Below, piece by piece: positions 38,822 to 50,310 of a stretch of 64,000 nucleotides of DNA. Position numbers and translations under genes: made by a program. Each line of letters begins with the position of its first letter. Position 1 is the first letter of the stretch. Location of the stretch: positions 1 through 64,000 of the forward strand of contig NZ_KN293981.1 of the NCBI RefSeq assembly GCF_000768555.3, read 5' to 3'. A model generated the notes under the pieces. That model was not told the DNA's origin. It worked only from the letters and a program-made list of their open reading frames with translations, and made no database searches. The stretch comes from Roseovarius mucosus DSM 17069. Lineage in GTDB: Bacteria > Pseudomonadota > Alphaproteobacteria > Rhodobacterales > Rhodobacteraceae.

Positions 38822-39725
38822 CGCTCTGCCTCTGTGGGCCCCATAGTGCCGCGGCCCCAAGGATCACGCCCGAGACCGTGGCGATCATGCCGGCCGCGCT
38901 GACTGCATTGTCATAGCCCAGCCAGAGCGGACCATAACCCGCCAGGACATAGCCCAAGACCGCCGACAGCGTGGCAAAAACAACGCTCCACGCCACCTGA
39001 CGCCCCAAGCGGTCCGTCATCAGCCGCGCACTTGCGGGCGGGCATATGAACATCGCGATCACGATGATCGAACCCACCGCGTCAAAGGCAGCCACCGCCG
39101 ACACAGCCGCCACTGCCACCAATGCCAACCCTAAAATGGCTGTGGGGATGCCCATGGCGCGGGCGAACCCCTCGTCAAAGGTGGCCATCACGAACGGCCG
39201 CCAAAGCAGCGCAACGAAGAGAGCGGTGAAGGCCAGTACAGCACCCATGCGCCCCAATTCGGGCGGCAGTCCAGCCAAGGCCGCCGGATCAGTCAGCGCC
39301 CCCCAGCCGTAACCATCCAGCCAGATCAGGCTTTCGAGATTGCCGTAGAGGGCGTGTTGCACATCGAGATGCACGCCGGACGCAGCGCTTTGTTCCAAGA
39401 GCAGCACACCGCCCGCAAACATGGCGGTAAAGACCACGCCCATCGCCGCCCCCGGCTCGATCCGGCCCAAGCGGCGGATTGTCTCGATCAGGATGACAGC
39501 CACCAGCGCCGCCGCGGCCGCCCCCAACATCATCGGTCCGGTGGCAACCATCCCGGTGACAAGGAACCCGGCCACGATCCCCGGCAACACCACATGGCTG
39601 ATCGCATCGCCGATCAGCGCCTGCCGCCGCAAAAGCAGGAAGTTCCCCGGCAGCGCACAGGCCACCGCCGCCGCAATGCCAATCAGCAGCGGCGTGAGCG
39701 ACAGCATAACAAAATCCTGTCCCAT
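38775..39725 (-). CDS. Mn/Zn-type ABC transporter permease, second subunit (SitD/TroD-like)
   Basis: A 316-residue ABC-3 family permease with about eight membrane helices. GNFLLLRRQALIGDAISHVVLPG is the conserved coupling region (about 28-50), and FDAVGSIIVIAMFICPPASARLMTDRL (about 214-240) the family block near the metal path. It starts ATG 39725, overlapping the previous stop. It is the last gene of the four-gene importer operon, and its 3' end runs 47 bp antisense into the WecB-type gene. Confidence 0.9.
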   Translation of the reverse strand: MGQDFVMLSLTPLLIGIAAAVACALPGNFLLLRRQALIGDAISHVVLPGIVAGFLVTGMVATGPMMLGAAAAALVAVILIETIRRLGRIEPGAAMGVVFTAMFAGGVLLLEQSAASGVHLDVQHALYGNLESLIWLDGYGWGALTDPAALAGLPPELGRMGAVLAFTALFVALLWRPFVMATFDEGFARAMGIPTAILGLALVAVAAVSAVAAFDAVGSIIVIAMFICPPASARLMTDRLGRQVAWSVVFATLSAVLGYVLAGYGPLWLGYDNAVSAAGMIATVSGVILGAAALWGPQRQSVSGAGATPQLSSPVE

Positions 39726-40924
39726 CACACCGCCCCCTCTGGCCCAAGCCCCCGGTCAAGGGCTGCAATCTGATCGCCTGTCAGCACCTCTTCCAAGGGT
39801 GTCAGCCCGTCATAGCGTGCCGCTGCCGCCTCGAACGCCGGGTCCGAGCGCAGGATTTGCCAACGCCGCTCGTCCAGGCGCGCGCGTGCCGCCATGGCGC
39901 GCCCTGCCTCGGTCGCAACCCCATCCGCCCGCGCCAGCCCGGCCCGGCGCATCAGGCGCAAGGTCAACGGTTCATAAACCGGCTGCCCGGCCCCCAGCGC
40001 CAACAATCCTTGCCGCAGATGCACTCGCCGCTGAAACCGCATATGCCGTACCGACGCCGCAAGCACGCCACGCCCCGGTGCCACCAAGAGCGACAGCACG
40101 AACAGCGCAAAGGCCGCCAACACAATGAGCGGTCCGGTGGGCAGGTCCGGCGCCGTTGCAGAAACCGCGGCCCCAAGATAGCCCGCCAGCCCGCCAATGA
40201 TCCCTGCAATGACCACCACATTACCTGCACGTTCGGACCAGAACCTCGCCGCCACCGGCGGAATGATCAAGAGCGCCACGATGAGCACGAGGCCCACCAC
40301 CTTGAGTCCCGTCACGGTGATGGCCAATGCCAACCCCATCATCGCCAGGTCGACACGTGCCAGCCGCATCCCCTGCCCCACCGCATATTCGGGGTCAAAA
40401 GCCACGAGGATCATGGGCCGATGCAAGAGACGCACCAGCGCGAGCACCGCAGCGCCACCCAAGGCAATGGTCAGCGCCTCATCGCGCAGCATCCCCGCCG
40501 TGGCCCCGAGAAGAAAGGTCTCAAGCCCTGCCTGACGCCCGGCATCCATTACCTGCACCACTGTCAGCAGGACAACGCCGAAGCCGAAGAATACCGACAG
40601 GACCGCGCCAATCGCTGCATCTTCATGCAAGCGCGTGTGCGTTGTCAGCCATGTGACGGCGAGTAGGCCAAGCCCCGCCGACAGCGCCGCCCCCAGCATG
40701 AGGCCGGGCAGAAACCGACCTTCGCCGCCGAGCGCTACCATCAGCATGAATCCCAGAACGACGCCAGGCAGAGTGGCATGGCTGATGGCATCCGACACCA
40801 GCGCACGCTTGCCCAGATAGAGATAGGTGCCTGTGGCCCCTGCGCCCACGCCCAGCATCATGGCCCCCAGCGTGACCAGCGTGGCGTTGTATCCCAGTTG
40901 CAGGGTGAGCGCGTCCCAAAGCAT
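39725..40924 (-). CDS. Mn/Zn-type ABC permease fused to a DtxR-like C-terminal domain (SitC/TroC-like)
   Basis: A 399-residue protein. Residues about 1-285 are the ABC-3 permease (GKRALVSDAISHATLPGVVLG coupling block; VGLVLIVALLIIPPVAARFW). The last 100 residues are soluble, with a helical, winged-helix-like arrangement (QPVYEPLTLRLMRRAGLARADGVAT in part) and a C-terminal PLEEVLTGDQI. Similar C-terminal extensions resembling DtxR-type regulators are known in Mn/Zn permeases and may sense cytoplasmic metal. It follows the ATPase gene by 2 bp. Confidence 0.87.
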   Translation of the reverse strand: MLWDALTLQLGYNATLVTLGAMMLGVGAGATGTYLYLGKRALVSDAISHATLPGVVLGFMLMVALGGEGRFLPGLMLGAALSAGLGLLAVTWLTTHTRLHEDAAIGAVLSVFFGFGVVLLTVVQVMDAGRQAGLETFLLGATAGMLRDEALTIALGGAAVLALVRLLHRPMILVAFDPEYAVGQGMRLARVDLAMMGLALAITVTGLKVVGLVLIVALLIIPPVAARFWSERAGNVVVIAGIIGGLAGYLGAAVSATAPDLPTGPLIVLAAFALFVLSLLVAPGRGVLAASVRHMRFQRRVHLRQGLLALGAGQPVYEPLTLRLMRRAGLARADGVATEAGRAMAARARLDERRWQILRSDPAFEAAAARYDGLTPLEEVLTGDQIAALDRGLGPEGAV

Positions 40925-40926
40925 GC

Positions 40927-41718
40927 TCAGCCCGCCGCCGCGCCACCCATTTGCGCGAGCGCCAGCCGACCGCCATAGGCGGTTTGCAAATGGTCCGGGG
41001 TAAACACCTCGGTCACCGGTCCTTCGGCAATTGCGGTGGTGTTGATGAGAAACACGCGGTCGAAATAATCTGCCACCGTGGCCAGATCGTGATGCACGGC
41101 AATCACCGTCTTGCCCTCGGCCCGAAGCTCTTGCAGCACCGCGATGATTGCCTTTTCCGTGGCCGCATCGACCCCGGCAAAGGGCTCGTCCAAGAGATAC
41201 AAATCCGCCTCTTGCGCCAAGGCCCGCGCGAGGAACACCCGCTGTTGCTGCCCGCCCGAAAGCTGCCCGATCTGACGATGGGCAAAGCCCGCCATGCCAA
41301 CGCGATCAAGACAGGCCATCGCGCGGGTGCGGTGGCTGGCCCGCACTCGACCCAATAGGCCGAGTTCACGGGTGAGACCCATCATCACCACATCGAGCAC
41401 ACGGGCCGGAAAATCCCAATCCACACTGGCACGCTGCGGAACATAGGCAATCCGCGCGCGCTGATCATTAAGCGGGCGGCCGAGGCTTGTGACTTGCCCT
41501 GACAATGGCCGTATGATCCCGAGCGCCGCCTTGAGCAGCGTCGATTTGCCCGCACCATTCGGGCCGACGATAGCTGTCATCTGACCGGGGCGAAAACTGA
41601 CATCAACGGAGAAAACCGCAGGCTTTTCACCATAGGACACTGTCAGACCCCGGATCGACAGAGGGCTGTCAGTATCGGGTGCGGGCCGTGATCCGACCAG
41701 TTCCAATGGCATTCTCAT
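40927..41718 (-). CDS. Mn/Zn-type ABC transporter ATPase (SitB/TroB-like)
   Basis: A 263-residue ABC ATPase with Walker A GPNGAGKST, the ABC signature LSGGQQQRVFLARAL, Walker B LYLLDEPFAGVD and the switch His in VIAVHHDL. The YVPQRASVDWDFPARVLDVV Q-loop region matches the zinc/manganese importer branch. Its start overlaps the receptor stop by 4 bp (ATGA). The C-terminal AYGGRLALAQMGG is also typical of this branch. Confidence 0.93.
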   Translation of the reverse strand: MRMPLELVGSRPAPDTDSPLSIRGLTVSYGEKPAVFSVDVSFRPGQMTAIVGPNGAGKSTLLKAALGIIRPLSGQVTSLGRPLNDQRARIAYVPQRASVDWDFPARVLDVVMMGLTRELGLLGRVRASHRTRAMACLDRVGMAGFAHRQIGQLSGGQQQRVFLARALAQEADLYLLDEPFAGVDAATEKAIIAVLQELRAEGKTVIAVHHDLATVADYFDRVFLINTTAIAEGPVTEVFTPDHLQTAYGGRLALAQMGGAAAG

Positions 41719-42692
41719 CCCCCTACTGACAGGTTTCCATCCATGCCCCGCGCCGGGGCGCTGCCGCCGAGGGCAATGGCAATGGTGGTCACATTATGAT
41801 CAATCATACCAAGATAGCTACCTTCGTAGGTGCCGGGCGTGCCCATGGCATCCGAGAAAAGCTCGCCGCCGACGATCACCTCATGGCCCTGCGCCGCCGC
41901 TCCCTCGATCAGCGCGCGGATATTGCGATCCGAAACGGTGCTCTCGACAAACACCGCCCTGATTTGACGGCTGACCAACAGATCAACGAGATCACGGATA
42001 CGCGCGAGACCGGCCTCGGATTCCGTGGACAGCCCCTGGATACCCTCGACGCGGTAGCCATAGGCGCGGCCAAAATAGCCAAAGGCGTCATGCGCCGTGA
42101 CCAGCACGCGCGCCGGTTCAGGCACCGAGGCCAAAACATCCTTTGCATAGATGCCCAGCCGCGCCAAATCGTCCTTGTAGCGCGCGGCATTGGCAACAAA
42201 GAGCGGCGCACTCTCAGGTCTTGCGGCACTCAGCGCCTCGGCGATGCGGTCCACCACTGCGGACCATAATTCCGGCACCATCCAGACGTGAGGATCATAA
42301 CGCCCTTCGTAATCCTCATGCGCGATGCGCGCGCTCTCCGGCACCGCCTCGCCAACGGCAACGACCGGCGACCGCGCCGCGAGTTTGAGGAGAAACTCCT
42401 CCATCTGCGCCTCGAGATAGAGACCGTGCCAGAGCACCAGATCGGCACGCGCGAGGGCGGCAATATCGCTGCGGGTCTGACGGTAAGAATGCGGATCGAT
42501 CCCCGGTCCCATTAGGGCGCGCACGGCAACCCGGTCACCGCCCACAACGCGGGCCGCATCTGCAATCATGCCGGTGGTAGCGACCACCTCTAACGGGGCG
42601 GTTTGGGCAAAGGCTGGACGCGAGGTGAGGGCCACGGCACCCAGCGCAAGGCCAAGCACGCGGCGGCGGGTCAGTGAGGGAAGAGATTTCAT
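41715..42692 (-). CDS. Metal ABC transporter substrate-binding protein (TroA/SitA-like, Tat-type signal)
   Basis: A 325-residue periplasmic receptor. The N-terminus SLTRRRVLGLALGAVAL has a twin-arginine motif. Metal ligands by position are His68 (GIDPHSY), His135 (YDPHVWM), His201 (TAHDAFGYF) and Asp281 (FSDAMG), the His3Asp set of TroA. There is no long His-rich loop between the first two ligands, which argues against a dedicated ZnuA and leaves Mn or Zn open. I chose ATG 42692 so that the signal peptide is normal; another ATG at 42704 is also possible. A Fur-family palindrome begins 24 bp upstream. Confidence 0.88.
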   Translation of the reverse strand: MKSLPSLTRRRVLGLALGAVALTSRPAFAQTAPLEVVATTGMIADAARVVGGDRVAVRALMGPGIDPHSYRQTRSDIAALARADLVLWHGLYLEAQMEEFLLKLAARSPVVAVGEAVPESARIAHEDYEGRYDPHVWMVPELWSAVVDRIAEALSAARPESAPLFVANAARYKDDLARLGIYAKDVLASVPEPARVLVTAHDAFGYFGRAYGYRVEGIQGLSTESEAGLARIRDLVDLLVSRQIRAVFVESTVSDRNIRALIEGAAAQGHEVIVGGELFSDAMGTPGTYEGSYLGMIDHNVTTIAIALGGSAPARGMDGNLSVGG

Positions 42693-42703
42693 AGGCTGCA
42701 ACA

Positions 42704-42730
42704 TGAGAATGAATATGAGAATTATTCGCA
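42704..42730. promoter_or_regulatory. Fur-family (Fur/Mur/Zur) box upstream of the metal ABC operon
   Basis: TGAGAAT-T-ATTCGCA at 42716-42730 is a 7-1-7 inverted repeat with one mismatch, the classic Fur-family layout. A further TGAGAAT at 42704-42710 repeats the half-site 12 bp away. It lies directly before the receptor gene in an AT-rich patch, so metal-dependent repression of the importer is likely. Which family member binds is not decided by the sequence. Confidence 0.65.
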
Positions 42731-42813
42731 ATAAGTCAAGGTCCCTCCAGCCGATTGATCCCCCTCCACTTTCATGCCACCGTCGCGACAGAGGCACGAG
42801 GGAGGGAACCACC

Positions 42814-44457
42814 ATGCAGGGCCAGATGATGCATCGGCCGCTCAGGATCATCGACATCCTGTTGCACGCCGCCGAAGCGCATGCTGCCGAAGGCATCGTG
42901 TCCGCTCGGGTCGAGGGCGATCTGCACCGCCAGACCTACCCGCAAACGCTGGCGCGGGCGGCGCAGCTGGCGCAGGCGCTTACATCACTGGGTGTAGAAC
43001 CGGGCGACCGGATCGGCACGCTGGCATGGAACGGACACCGGCATTTCGAGCTGTATTATGGGATTTCGGGCATCGGTGCGGTGTGCCACACTCTCAATCC
43101 CCGGCTGTCACGCGAACAATTGCTCTATATCATCGCCCATGCCGGCGACCGGATCTTGTTTCTCGATCTCACCTTTGTGCCGCTGATCGAGGCGCTCTTG
43201 CCCGACTTGCCACCCGATTTGCGCTTTGTCATCCTGACCGACCGCGGACACATGCCCGACTGCGCCTTTGACGCGCTCTGCTACGAAGAGTTGCTGGCGG
43301 CGCAGCCCCCCGATTTTGACTGGCCCAGCTTTCCCGAGGATACCGCCGCTGGTCTTTGCTACACCTCCGGGACCACCGGCAACCCCAAGGGCGCGCTCTA
43401 TACGCACCGCTCCACGCTCTTGCATGCGCTGCAAGTGCCGCTCTGCCAGACCTCGAGCTTTCGCGCCGGGGCGCGAGCGCTGCCCGTGGTGCCGCTTTTT
43501 CACGTCAACGCGTGGGGACTGCCCTATGTCGCACCGCTCACCGGCATGACACTGGTGATGCCAGGGCCAAACCTTGACGGTGCCAGCCTCTTTCGTCTGA
43601 TGGACGCAGAGAGTGTCTATTCCGCCTGGGGCGTGCCCACGGTCTGGGCGGGGCTGCTGGCGGAAATCAAGGCACAGGGGCGCGTTCCATCAGGTTTTGC
43701 CGATCTGGTGGTCGGCGGCTCGGCCATGCCGCGCGTGATGATCGAGGCCTATGAGACACGCGGCGTCGTGGTTTCGCAGGCCTGGGGCATGACCGAAACC
43801 AGTCCCATCGGCGCTTATGGTGTGCTGTCCCCCGCGCTGCAATCGGCACCGCTGACCGAACGTATCGCCGCCAAATGCTGCGCCGGGCGACGCCTCTTTG
43901 GAGTGGAGTACAAGATCGTCGATGACGCCGGCCAACGCCTGCCGCATGACGGACAGGCGGCGGGCGAACTCTTCATTCGCGGCAACACCGTCATCAGCGG
44001 ATATTTCGAGAACCCCGAGGCCACGCGCGCTGCGATGGATGCCGAGGGCTGGTTTGGCACTGGCGACGTCGCCTCGGTCAGCCCCGAAGGGCGGCTCACG
44101 ATCCGAGACCGGTCCAAGGACCTGGTGAAATCGGGGGGCGAATGGATCAGTTCGATTGATCTGGAAAACGCCGCCCTCTCGCATCCCGGCATCGCCGCCT
44201 GTGCTGTGATCGCCGTACCGCATCCGAAATGGGATGAGCGCCCCGTCCTGGTTGCGGTGGCCGCAGGGGCAGAACGCCCGACGCTGGCAGAGGTCTGCAC
44301 CCATATGGAAACCCATTTCGCAAAGTGGCAATTGCCCGACGATCTGCTTTGGGTCGAGGCGCTGCCGTTGACCGCCACCGGCAAGGTCTCGAAACTCACG
44401 CTGCGCGACCAGTTCACCGATTACATCCACCCCGACCAACGCGGGGACGGCGCATGA
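42814..44457 (+). CDS. Fatty-acyl-CoA synthetase (AMP-forming)
   Basis: A 547-residue ANL-family ligase with the P-loop-like YTSGTTGNPKGALYTH, the GMTETSP core motif and the late GWFGTGDVASVSPEG and KDLVKSGGEWISSIDLE hinge motifs. The C-terminal catalytic Lys is in LTATGKVSKL. The branch resembles medium- or long-chain acyl-CoA synthetases. I chose ATG 42814, preceded by GAGGGA; a longer open frame from 42568 lies within the antisense receptor gene. It overlaps the next gene by 4 bp. Confidence 0.9.
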   Translation: MQGQMMHRPLRIIDILLHAAEAHAAEGIVSARVEGDLHRQTYPQTLARAAQLAQALTSLGVEPGDRIGTLAWNGHRHFELYYGISGIGAVCHTLNPRLSREQLLYIIAHAGDRILFLDLTFVPLIEALLPDLPPDLRFVILTDRGHMPDCAFDALCYEELLAAQPPDFDWPSFPEDTAAGLCYTSGTTGNPKGALYTHRSTLLHALQVPLCQTSSFRAGARALPVVPLFHVNAWGLPYVAPLTGMTLVMPGPNLDGASLFRLMDAESVYSAWGVPTVWAGLLAEIKAQGRVPSGFADLVVGGSAMPRVMIEAYETRGVVVSQAWGMTETSPIGAYGVLSPALQSAPLTERIAAKCCAGRRLFGVEYKIVDDAGQRLPHDGQAAGELFIRGNTVISGYFENPEATRAAMDAEGWFGTGDVASVSPEGRLTIRDRSKDLVKSGGEWISSIDLENAALSHPGIAACAVIAVPHPKWDERPVLVAVAAGAERPTLAEVCTHMETHFAKWQLPDDLLWVEALPLTATGKVSKLTLRDQFTDYIHPDQRGDGA

Positions 44458-45476
44458 GCGCGCTCGATACCGATGCCATCGCGGCATGGCTTGCCGCGCA
44501 TCTGCCGGGCTTCGAAGGGCCGCTTACGGCACAGAAATTCAGCGGCGGGCAATCCAACCCGACCTACCGCCTGACAACGCCCAAGTGCAGCTACGTCCTG
44601 CGCCGCAAACCGCCCGGCGTGCTCTTGAAATCCGCCCATGCGGTCGAGCGGGAATTCCGCGTGCAGCGCGCGCTCCAAGGCACATCGGTTCCCGTGGCGC
44701 GCATGCATATTCTATGCGAGGATGAGCGTGTCATCGGCACACCCTTTTACATCATGGACGAGGTCAAGGGCCGCACCTTTGACGCCCCCGCAATGCCCGG
44801 CCTCAGCCCGCCCAAACGCCACGCCATCATCGACGAGATGAACCGCGTTCTGGCCGCCATACACGAGGTTGACCTGTTGGCGACGGGCCTCACGGATTAT
44901 GGCCCCTCCGGCAATTACTATCGCCGTCAGGTGGACCGCTGGTGCGCGCAATATACTGCCACCGCCACCGAAGACCTGCCCGACATGACCGCCCTCATGG
45001 CATGGCTCGATGCGCATATTCCCGACGACGACGGGCAACGCACTCTGGTGCATGGCGACTACCGGCTCGACAATCTGCTCTTTGAACCCGAGGGCACCGC
45101 CTGCGTCGCCGTACTGGACTGGGAGCTTTCGACCCTCGGCCACCCCTACGCCGACCTTGCCGCCGTGATCATGCAATGGTCGATGCCCGCCACGGCAGAG
45201 GGGCGCGGCCTATCAGGTGTGGACCGCGCAGCACTTGGTCTCTGGTCGGATGCGGAGTTTATCGCCCGCTATTGCGAACGACGCGGAATTGCCCCGATCG
45301 AGGGGTTCCATTTCTACCTCGCCTTCAGCTATTTCCGCATGGCGGCCATTCTGCAAGGCGTCAAGAAACGCGCTCTGGATGGCAACGCCTCGGACCCTGC
45401 ACGCGGCTTGCGTCTTGGGGACTATGTGCCGGAATTCGCCCGCGCGGGCCTGTGCGCTACCAAGGACAAGACATGA
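44454..45476 (+). CDS. APH-type phosphotransferase (ACAD10-like kinase domain)
   Basis: A 340-residue protein kinase-like fold phosphotransferase. KFSGGQSNPTYRL forms the Gly-rich loop, YVLRRKPPG holds the ATP-contacting Lys, LVHGDYRLDNLLF is the catalytic loop and VLDWELSTLGHPYADLA the metal-binding Asp motif. These proteins occur next to acyl-CoA dehydrogenases or synthetases and, in mammals, as the kinase domain of ACAD10/11, which phosphorylates 4-hydroxy acids for breakdown. Here it lies between an acyl-CoA synthetase and a thioesterase with 4 bp overlaps, consistent with hydroxy-acid catabolism. Confidence 0.84.
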   Translation: MSALDTDAIAAWLAAHLPGFEGPLTAQKFSGGQSNPTYRLTTPKCSYVLRRKPPGVLLKSAHAVEREFRVQRALQGTSVPVARMHILCEDERVIGTPFYIMDEVKGRTFDAPAMPGLSPPKRHAIIDEMNRVLAAIHEVDLLATGLTDYGPSGNYYRRQVDRWCAQYTATATEDLPDMTALMAWLDAHIPDDDGQRTLVHGDYRLDNLLFEPEGTACVAVLDWELSTLGHPYADLAAVIMQWSMPATAEGRGLSGVDRAALGLWSDAEFIARYCERRGIAPIEGFHFYLAFSYFRMAAILQGVKKRALDGNASDPARGLRLGDYVPEFARAGLCATKDKT

Positions 45477-45888
45477 CACAAGACCTTGACCCAAACCTGC
45501 TCGAACCGCCCTCGGCGCTGCAAAGCCATCTTGGATATCGCCTGATTGCCTGGTCCAAGGACTTTGCGCGGCTGGAATTGCCGCTGGAACCGTTCCTGAT
45601 GAACCGCCAAGGCTTGCCCCATGGCGGCATTCACGCGACCATGCTCGATACCGCCATGGGGTTTTCCGGGTGCTATACCGGCGATCCCGCGCGACAGCAA
45701 ATGGCGCTCACCCTGTCGCTTACGGTCAACTATCTGGGGCAGGCCAACGGAACGAAGCTGATCGCCGAGGCACGGCGCACGGGCGGCGGTAAATCCACCT
45801 ATTTCGCTGAAGGCATGGTGTGGGATGATAACGGCACCCTCATCGCCACGGGCACGGGCGTATTTCGCTTGCGGCGAGATCACACGAA

Positions 45889-45892
<4 letters not shown>
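45473..45892 (+). CDS. PaaI-family hotdog-fold thioesterase
   Basis: A 139-residue single-domain hotdog protein. The family signature GLPHGGIHATMLDTAMGFSG (about 44-63) holds the His-Gly-Gly and the catalytic acidic residue, followed by TLSLTVNYLGQANG. It hydrolyses acyl-CoA thioesters in related pathways. Start and stop overlap the preceding gene by 4 bp (ATGA), so it is the last member of the cassette. Confidence 0.87.
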
Positions 45893-48216
<2,324 letters not shown>

Positions 48217-48240
48217 ACGCTTCTCTTGTTGAAATTAAGG

Positions 48241-48270
48241 AGGCGCGGCGAGAAATCGCCGCGCCTTTGC
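48241..48270 (+). terminator. Rho-independent terminator of katG
   Basis: An 11 bp perfect GC-rich stem (48241-48251 with 48256-48266) is closed by a GAAA tetraloop and followed by TT then GCC and a TTT. It lies 24 bp after the katG stop. Confidence 0.85.
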
Positions 48271-48352
48271 CTTTCCACACCCTTGATCGCTTTTGATTCG
48301 GAAACAATCGGGCTATTCTCTGAAGAGAGCCACATAACAAAGGGGCCGGACC

Positions 48353-49687
48353 ATGCGAGCGGTATTTGTCGGAGTATTGAGCTTTGTAATCGGGGCACAG
48401 CCGGTGCTGGCCGGGGCGATAGAGCAATCGCTGCGCCCTCAGATGCGGCCCGGTTCTGGTCTCATCACGGCAGCGGTAATTGTGGCCAGTGACGTGCCGA
48501 TACGCAGCCTCCGGCCCCAGATGCGCCCCTCTGGCGTGTCAGAGACTGCCATCGTGCCGGTTAACGCAAACCCCCGCTTCGACAGTTGGGTTGCCGGTTT
48601 TCGGGGCCGCGCCCTGTCGCAGGGGATCAGCGGACAGGTGTTCGACCGCGCCTTTCGCGGTGTGAGCTTTAATGCCGAAATCGTGTCCAAGGACCGCAAC
48701 CAATCGGAATTCAAGCGCGAGATCTGGGATTATCTCGACAGCGCCGTCTCACCTGTTCGGGTCAATAACGGGCAAGAGGCGCTGCGCAAGCACCGCCGCG
48801 CACTAGAACGGATCGAAGCACATTACGGCGTGGAAAAAGAGGTGGTCGCCGCCGTCTGGGGCATGGAGAGCACCTATGGCGAACGGCTGGGCGATCTGCC
48901 GCTGATTCAATCGTTGGCAACGCTGGCCTATGACGGACGTCGCGGCGCGTTTTTTGAAAAACAGCTCATCGCCGCCTTGCAGATCCTGCAATCCGGCGAT
49001 GTGACGCCCGAGAACATGAAGGGCTCTTGGGCCGGGGCCATGGGACATACGCAGTTCATGCCAACCTCTTACCTCGCCTATGCGGTGGATTTCACCGGCG
49101 ATGGCAAGCGTGACATCTGGTCGGACAACCCAACGGACGCCCTCGCCTCTACCGCCGCCTATCTCAAGCGCTTTGGCTGGACCAAGGGTCAGCCCTGGGG
49201 TGTCGAGGTGCAAGTGCCGCGTGGCTTCAGCGCCGGGGCAGCCAAGGCCAAGCGCCTGCCGTCGCAATGGGCGTCGCAAGGCGTCGTCGGCATGGATGGG
49301 CGCGCGGTGCGCGATTACGGCAATGCCTCGATATTCTTGCCTGCGGGGCTTCAGGGGCCAGCCTTCATGGTCTTTGACAATTTCGGTGTGATCAAGCGCT
49401 ACAACAATTCCGATGCCTATGCGCTTGGCGTCGGGCACCTGTCGGACCGGATCGGTGGAGGGCCTGAAATCCGGGGAGCCTGGCCTCGCGGCTATAACCC
49501 CCTGTCCTTTGAGGAAAAGATGGAGATGCAGCGCCGTCTGCAACGCAAGGGTTTCGCCATCGAAAAGATCGACGGCATCATCGGCCCCAACACGATCAAC
49601 GCAATTCGCGCCTTTCAGCAATCCGTGGGGGTGACGCCAGATGGCCTGCCGTCGCAGGAACTGCTGGCGCTGCTGAAACGCTCGTGA
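48353..49687 (+). CDS. Lytic murein transglycosylase (MltB/SltB type) with peptidoglycan-binding domain
   Basis: A 444-residue secreted enzyme. A signal peptide (1-20) is followed by a short linker in which SLRPQMRP occurs twice (26-33 and 52-59), then an SLT-2-type catalytic domain (about 75-370) with the catalytic Glu in VWGMESTYGERLGDLP and SWAGAMGHTQFMPTSYLAYAVD (about 225-246), and a C-terminal PG_binding_1 domain (IDGIIGPNTINAIRAFQQSVG). It ends GTGA-coupled to the PqiA-type gene, so cell-wall remodelling and lipid transport appear co-expressed. Confidence 0.9.
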   Translation: MRAVFVGVLSFVIGAQPVLAGAIEQSLRPQMRPGSGLITAAVIVASDVPIRSLRPQMRPSGVSETAIVPVNANPRFDSWVAGFRGRALSQGISGQVFDRAFRGVSFNAEIVSKDRNQSEFKREIWDYLDSAVSPVRVNNGQEALRKHRRALERIEAHYGVEKEVVAAVWGMESTYGERLGDLPLIQSLATLAYDGRRGAFFEKQLIAALQILQSGDVTPENMKGSWAGAMGHTQFMPTSYLAYAVDFTGDGKRDIWSDNPTDALASTAAYLKRFGWTKGQPWGVEVQVPRGFSAGAAKAKRLPSQWASQGVVGMDGRAVRDYGNASIFLPAGLQGPAFMVFDNFGVIKRYNNSDAYALGVGHLSDRIGGGPEIRGAWPRGYNPLSFEEKMEMQRRLQRKGFAIEKIDGIIGPNTINAIRAFQQSVGVTPDGLPSQELLALLKRS

Positions 49688-50310
49688 GCGCCTGCGAGAC
49701 GGACAGCGGCGCTCTGGCGGGCCTTATCTGCTGCCCGACCTGCGATCTGGTTTATACGGCGCCAGAGGTGGCGATGCGGCAACGCGCAGTTTGCGCGCGC
49801 TGCCATACGGTGCTGATCGCGCCCCGGCGCAAGGCGGGCAAGCAGTTGATTTCCCTGGCGCTGACGGTGCTCATTCTCATCGTGGCGGCGGTGCTCTTTC
49901 CGTTTCTGTCTATCGGGGCGGGCGGGATGCATCATGACGCCTCCATCCTTCAAGCGGCTTTCGTGTTTGAGGGCGGGCTGTCGGTGCTGGCGGTGGCCGT
50001 GCTTTTCTTTATCGTGGTGATCCCGGCGCTGCGCCTGCTCTTGTTGATCTATGTGCTCGCCCCCATCATCCGTGACCGCCCGCCTGCGCCCCTGGCGCGC
50101 CCCGCCTTTCGCCTCTCCGAGGCGCTCGTGCCTTGGTCCATGGCCGAGATTTTTGCCATCGGCTGCGCCGTGGCACTGGTCAAGCTGAGCGATTTGGCCG
50201 ATGTGGTCTTTGGCCCGGCGGCGTGGATGTTCGCGGTGCTGGTGGTGCTCGTGGTGGCGACGGACAGCCTGATGTGCCGCTATTCGATCTGGGCCTCGCT
50301 GGATCAATGA
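49684..50310 (+). CDS. pqiA: Paraquat-inducible protein A, first half (PqiA domain)
   Basis: A 208-residue inner-membrane protein with an N-terminal zinc ribbon (CCPTCDLVY and CARCHTV) and four hydrophobic helices (about 55-76, 94-125, 150-170, 178-197). It corresponds to one of the two repeats of E. coli PqiA. The GTG start overlaps the transglycosylase stop. The next gene encodes the second repeat, so PqiA is split in this operon. Confidence 0.85.
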   Translation: MSACETDSGALAGLICCPTCDLVYTAPEVAMRQRAVCARCHTVLIAPRRKAGKQLISLALTVLILIVAAVLFPFLSIGAGGMHHDASILQAAFVFEGGLSVLAVAVLFFIVVIPALRLLLLIYVLAPIIRDRPPAPLARPAFRLSEALVPWSMAEIFAIGCAVALVKLSDLADVVFGPAAWMFAVLVVLVVATDSLMCRYSIWASLDQ

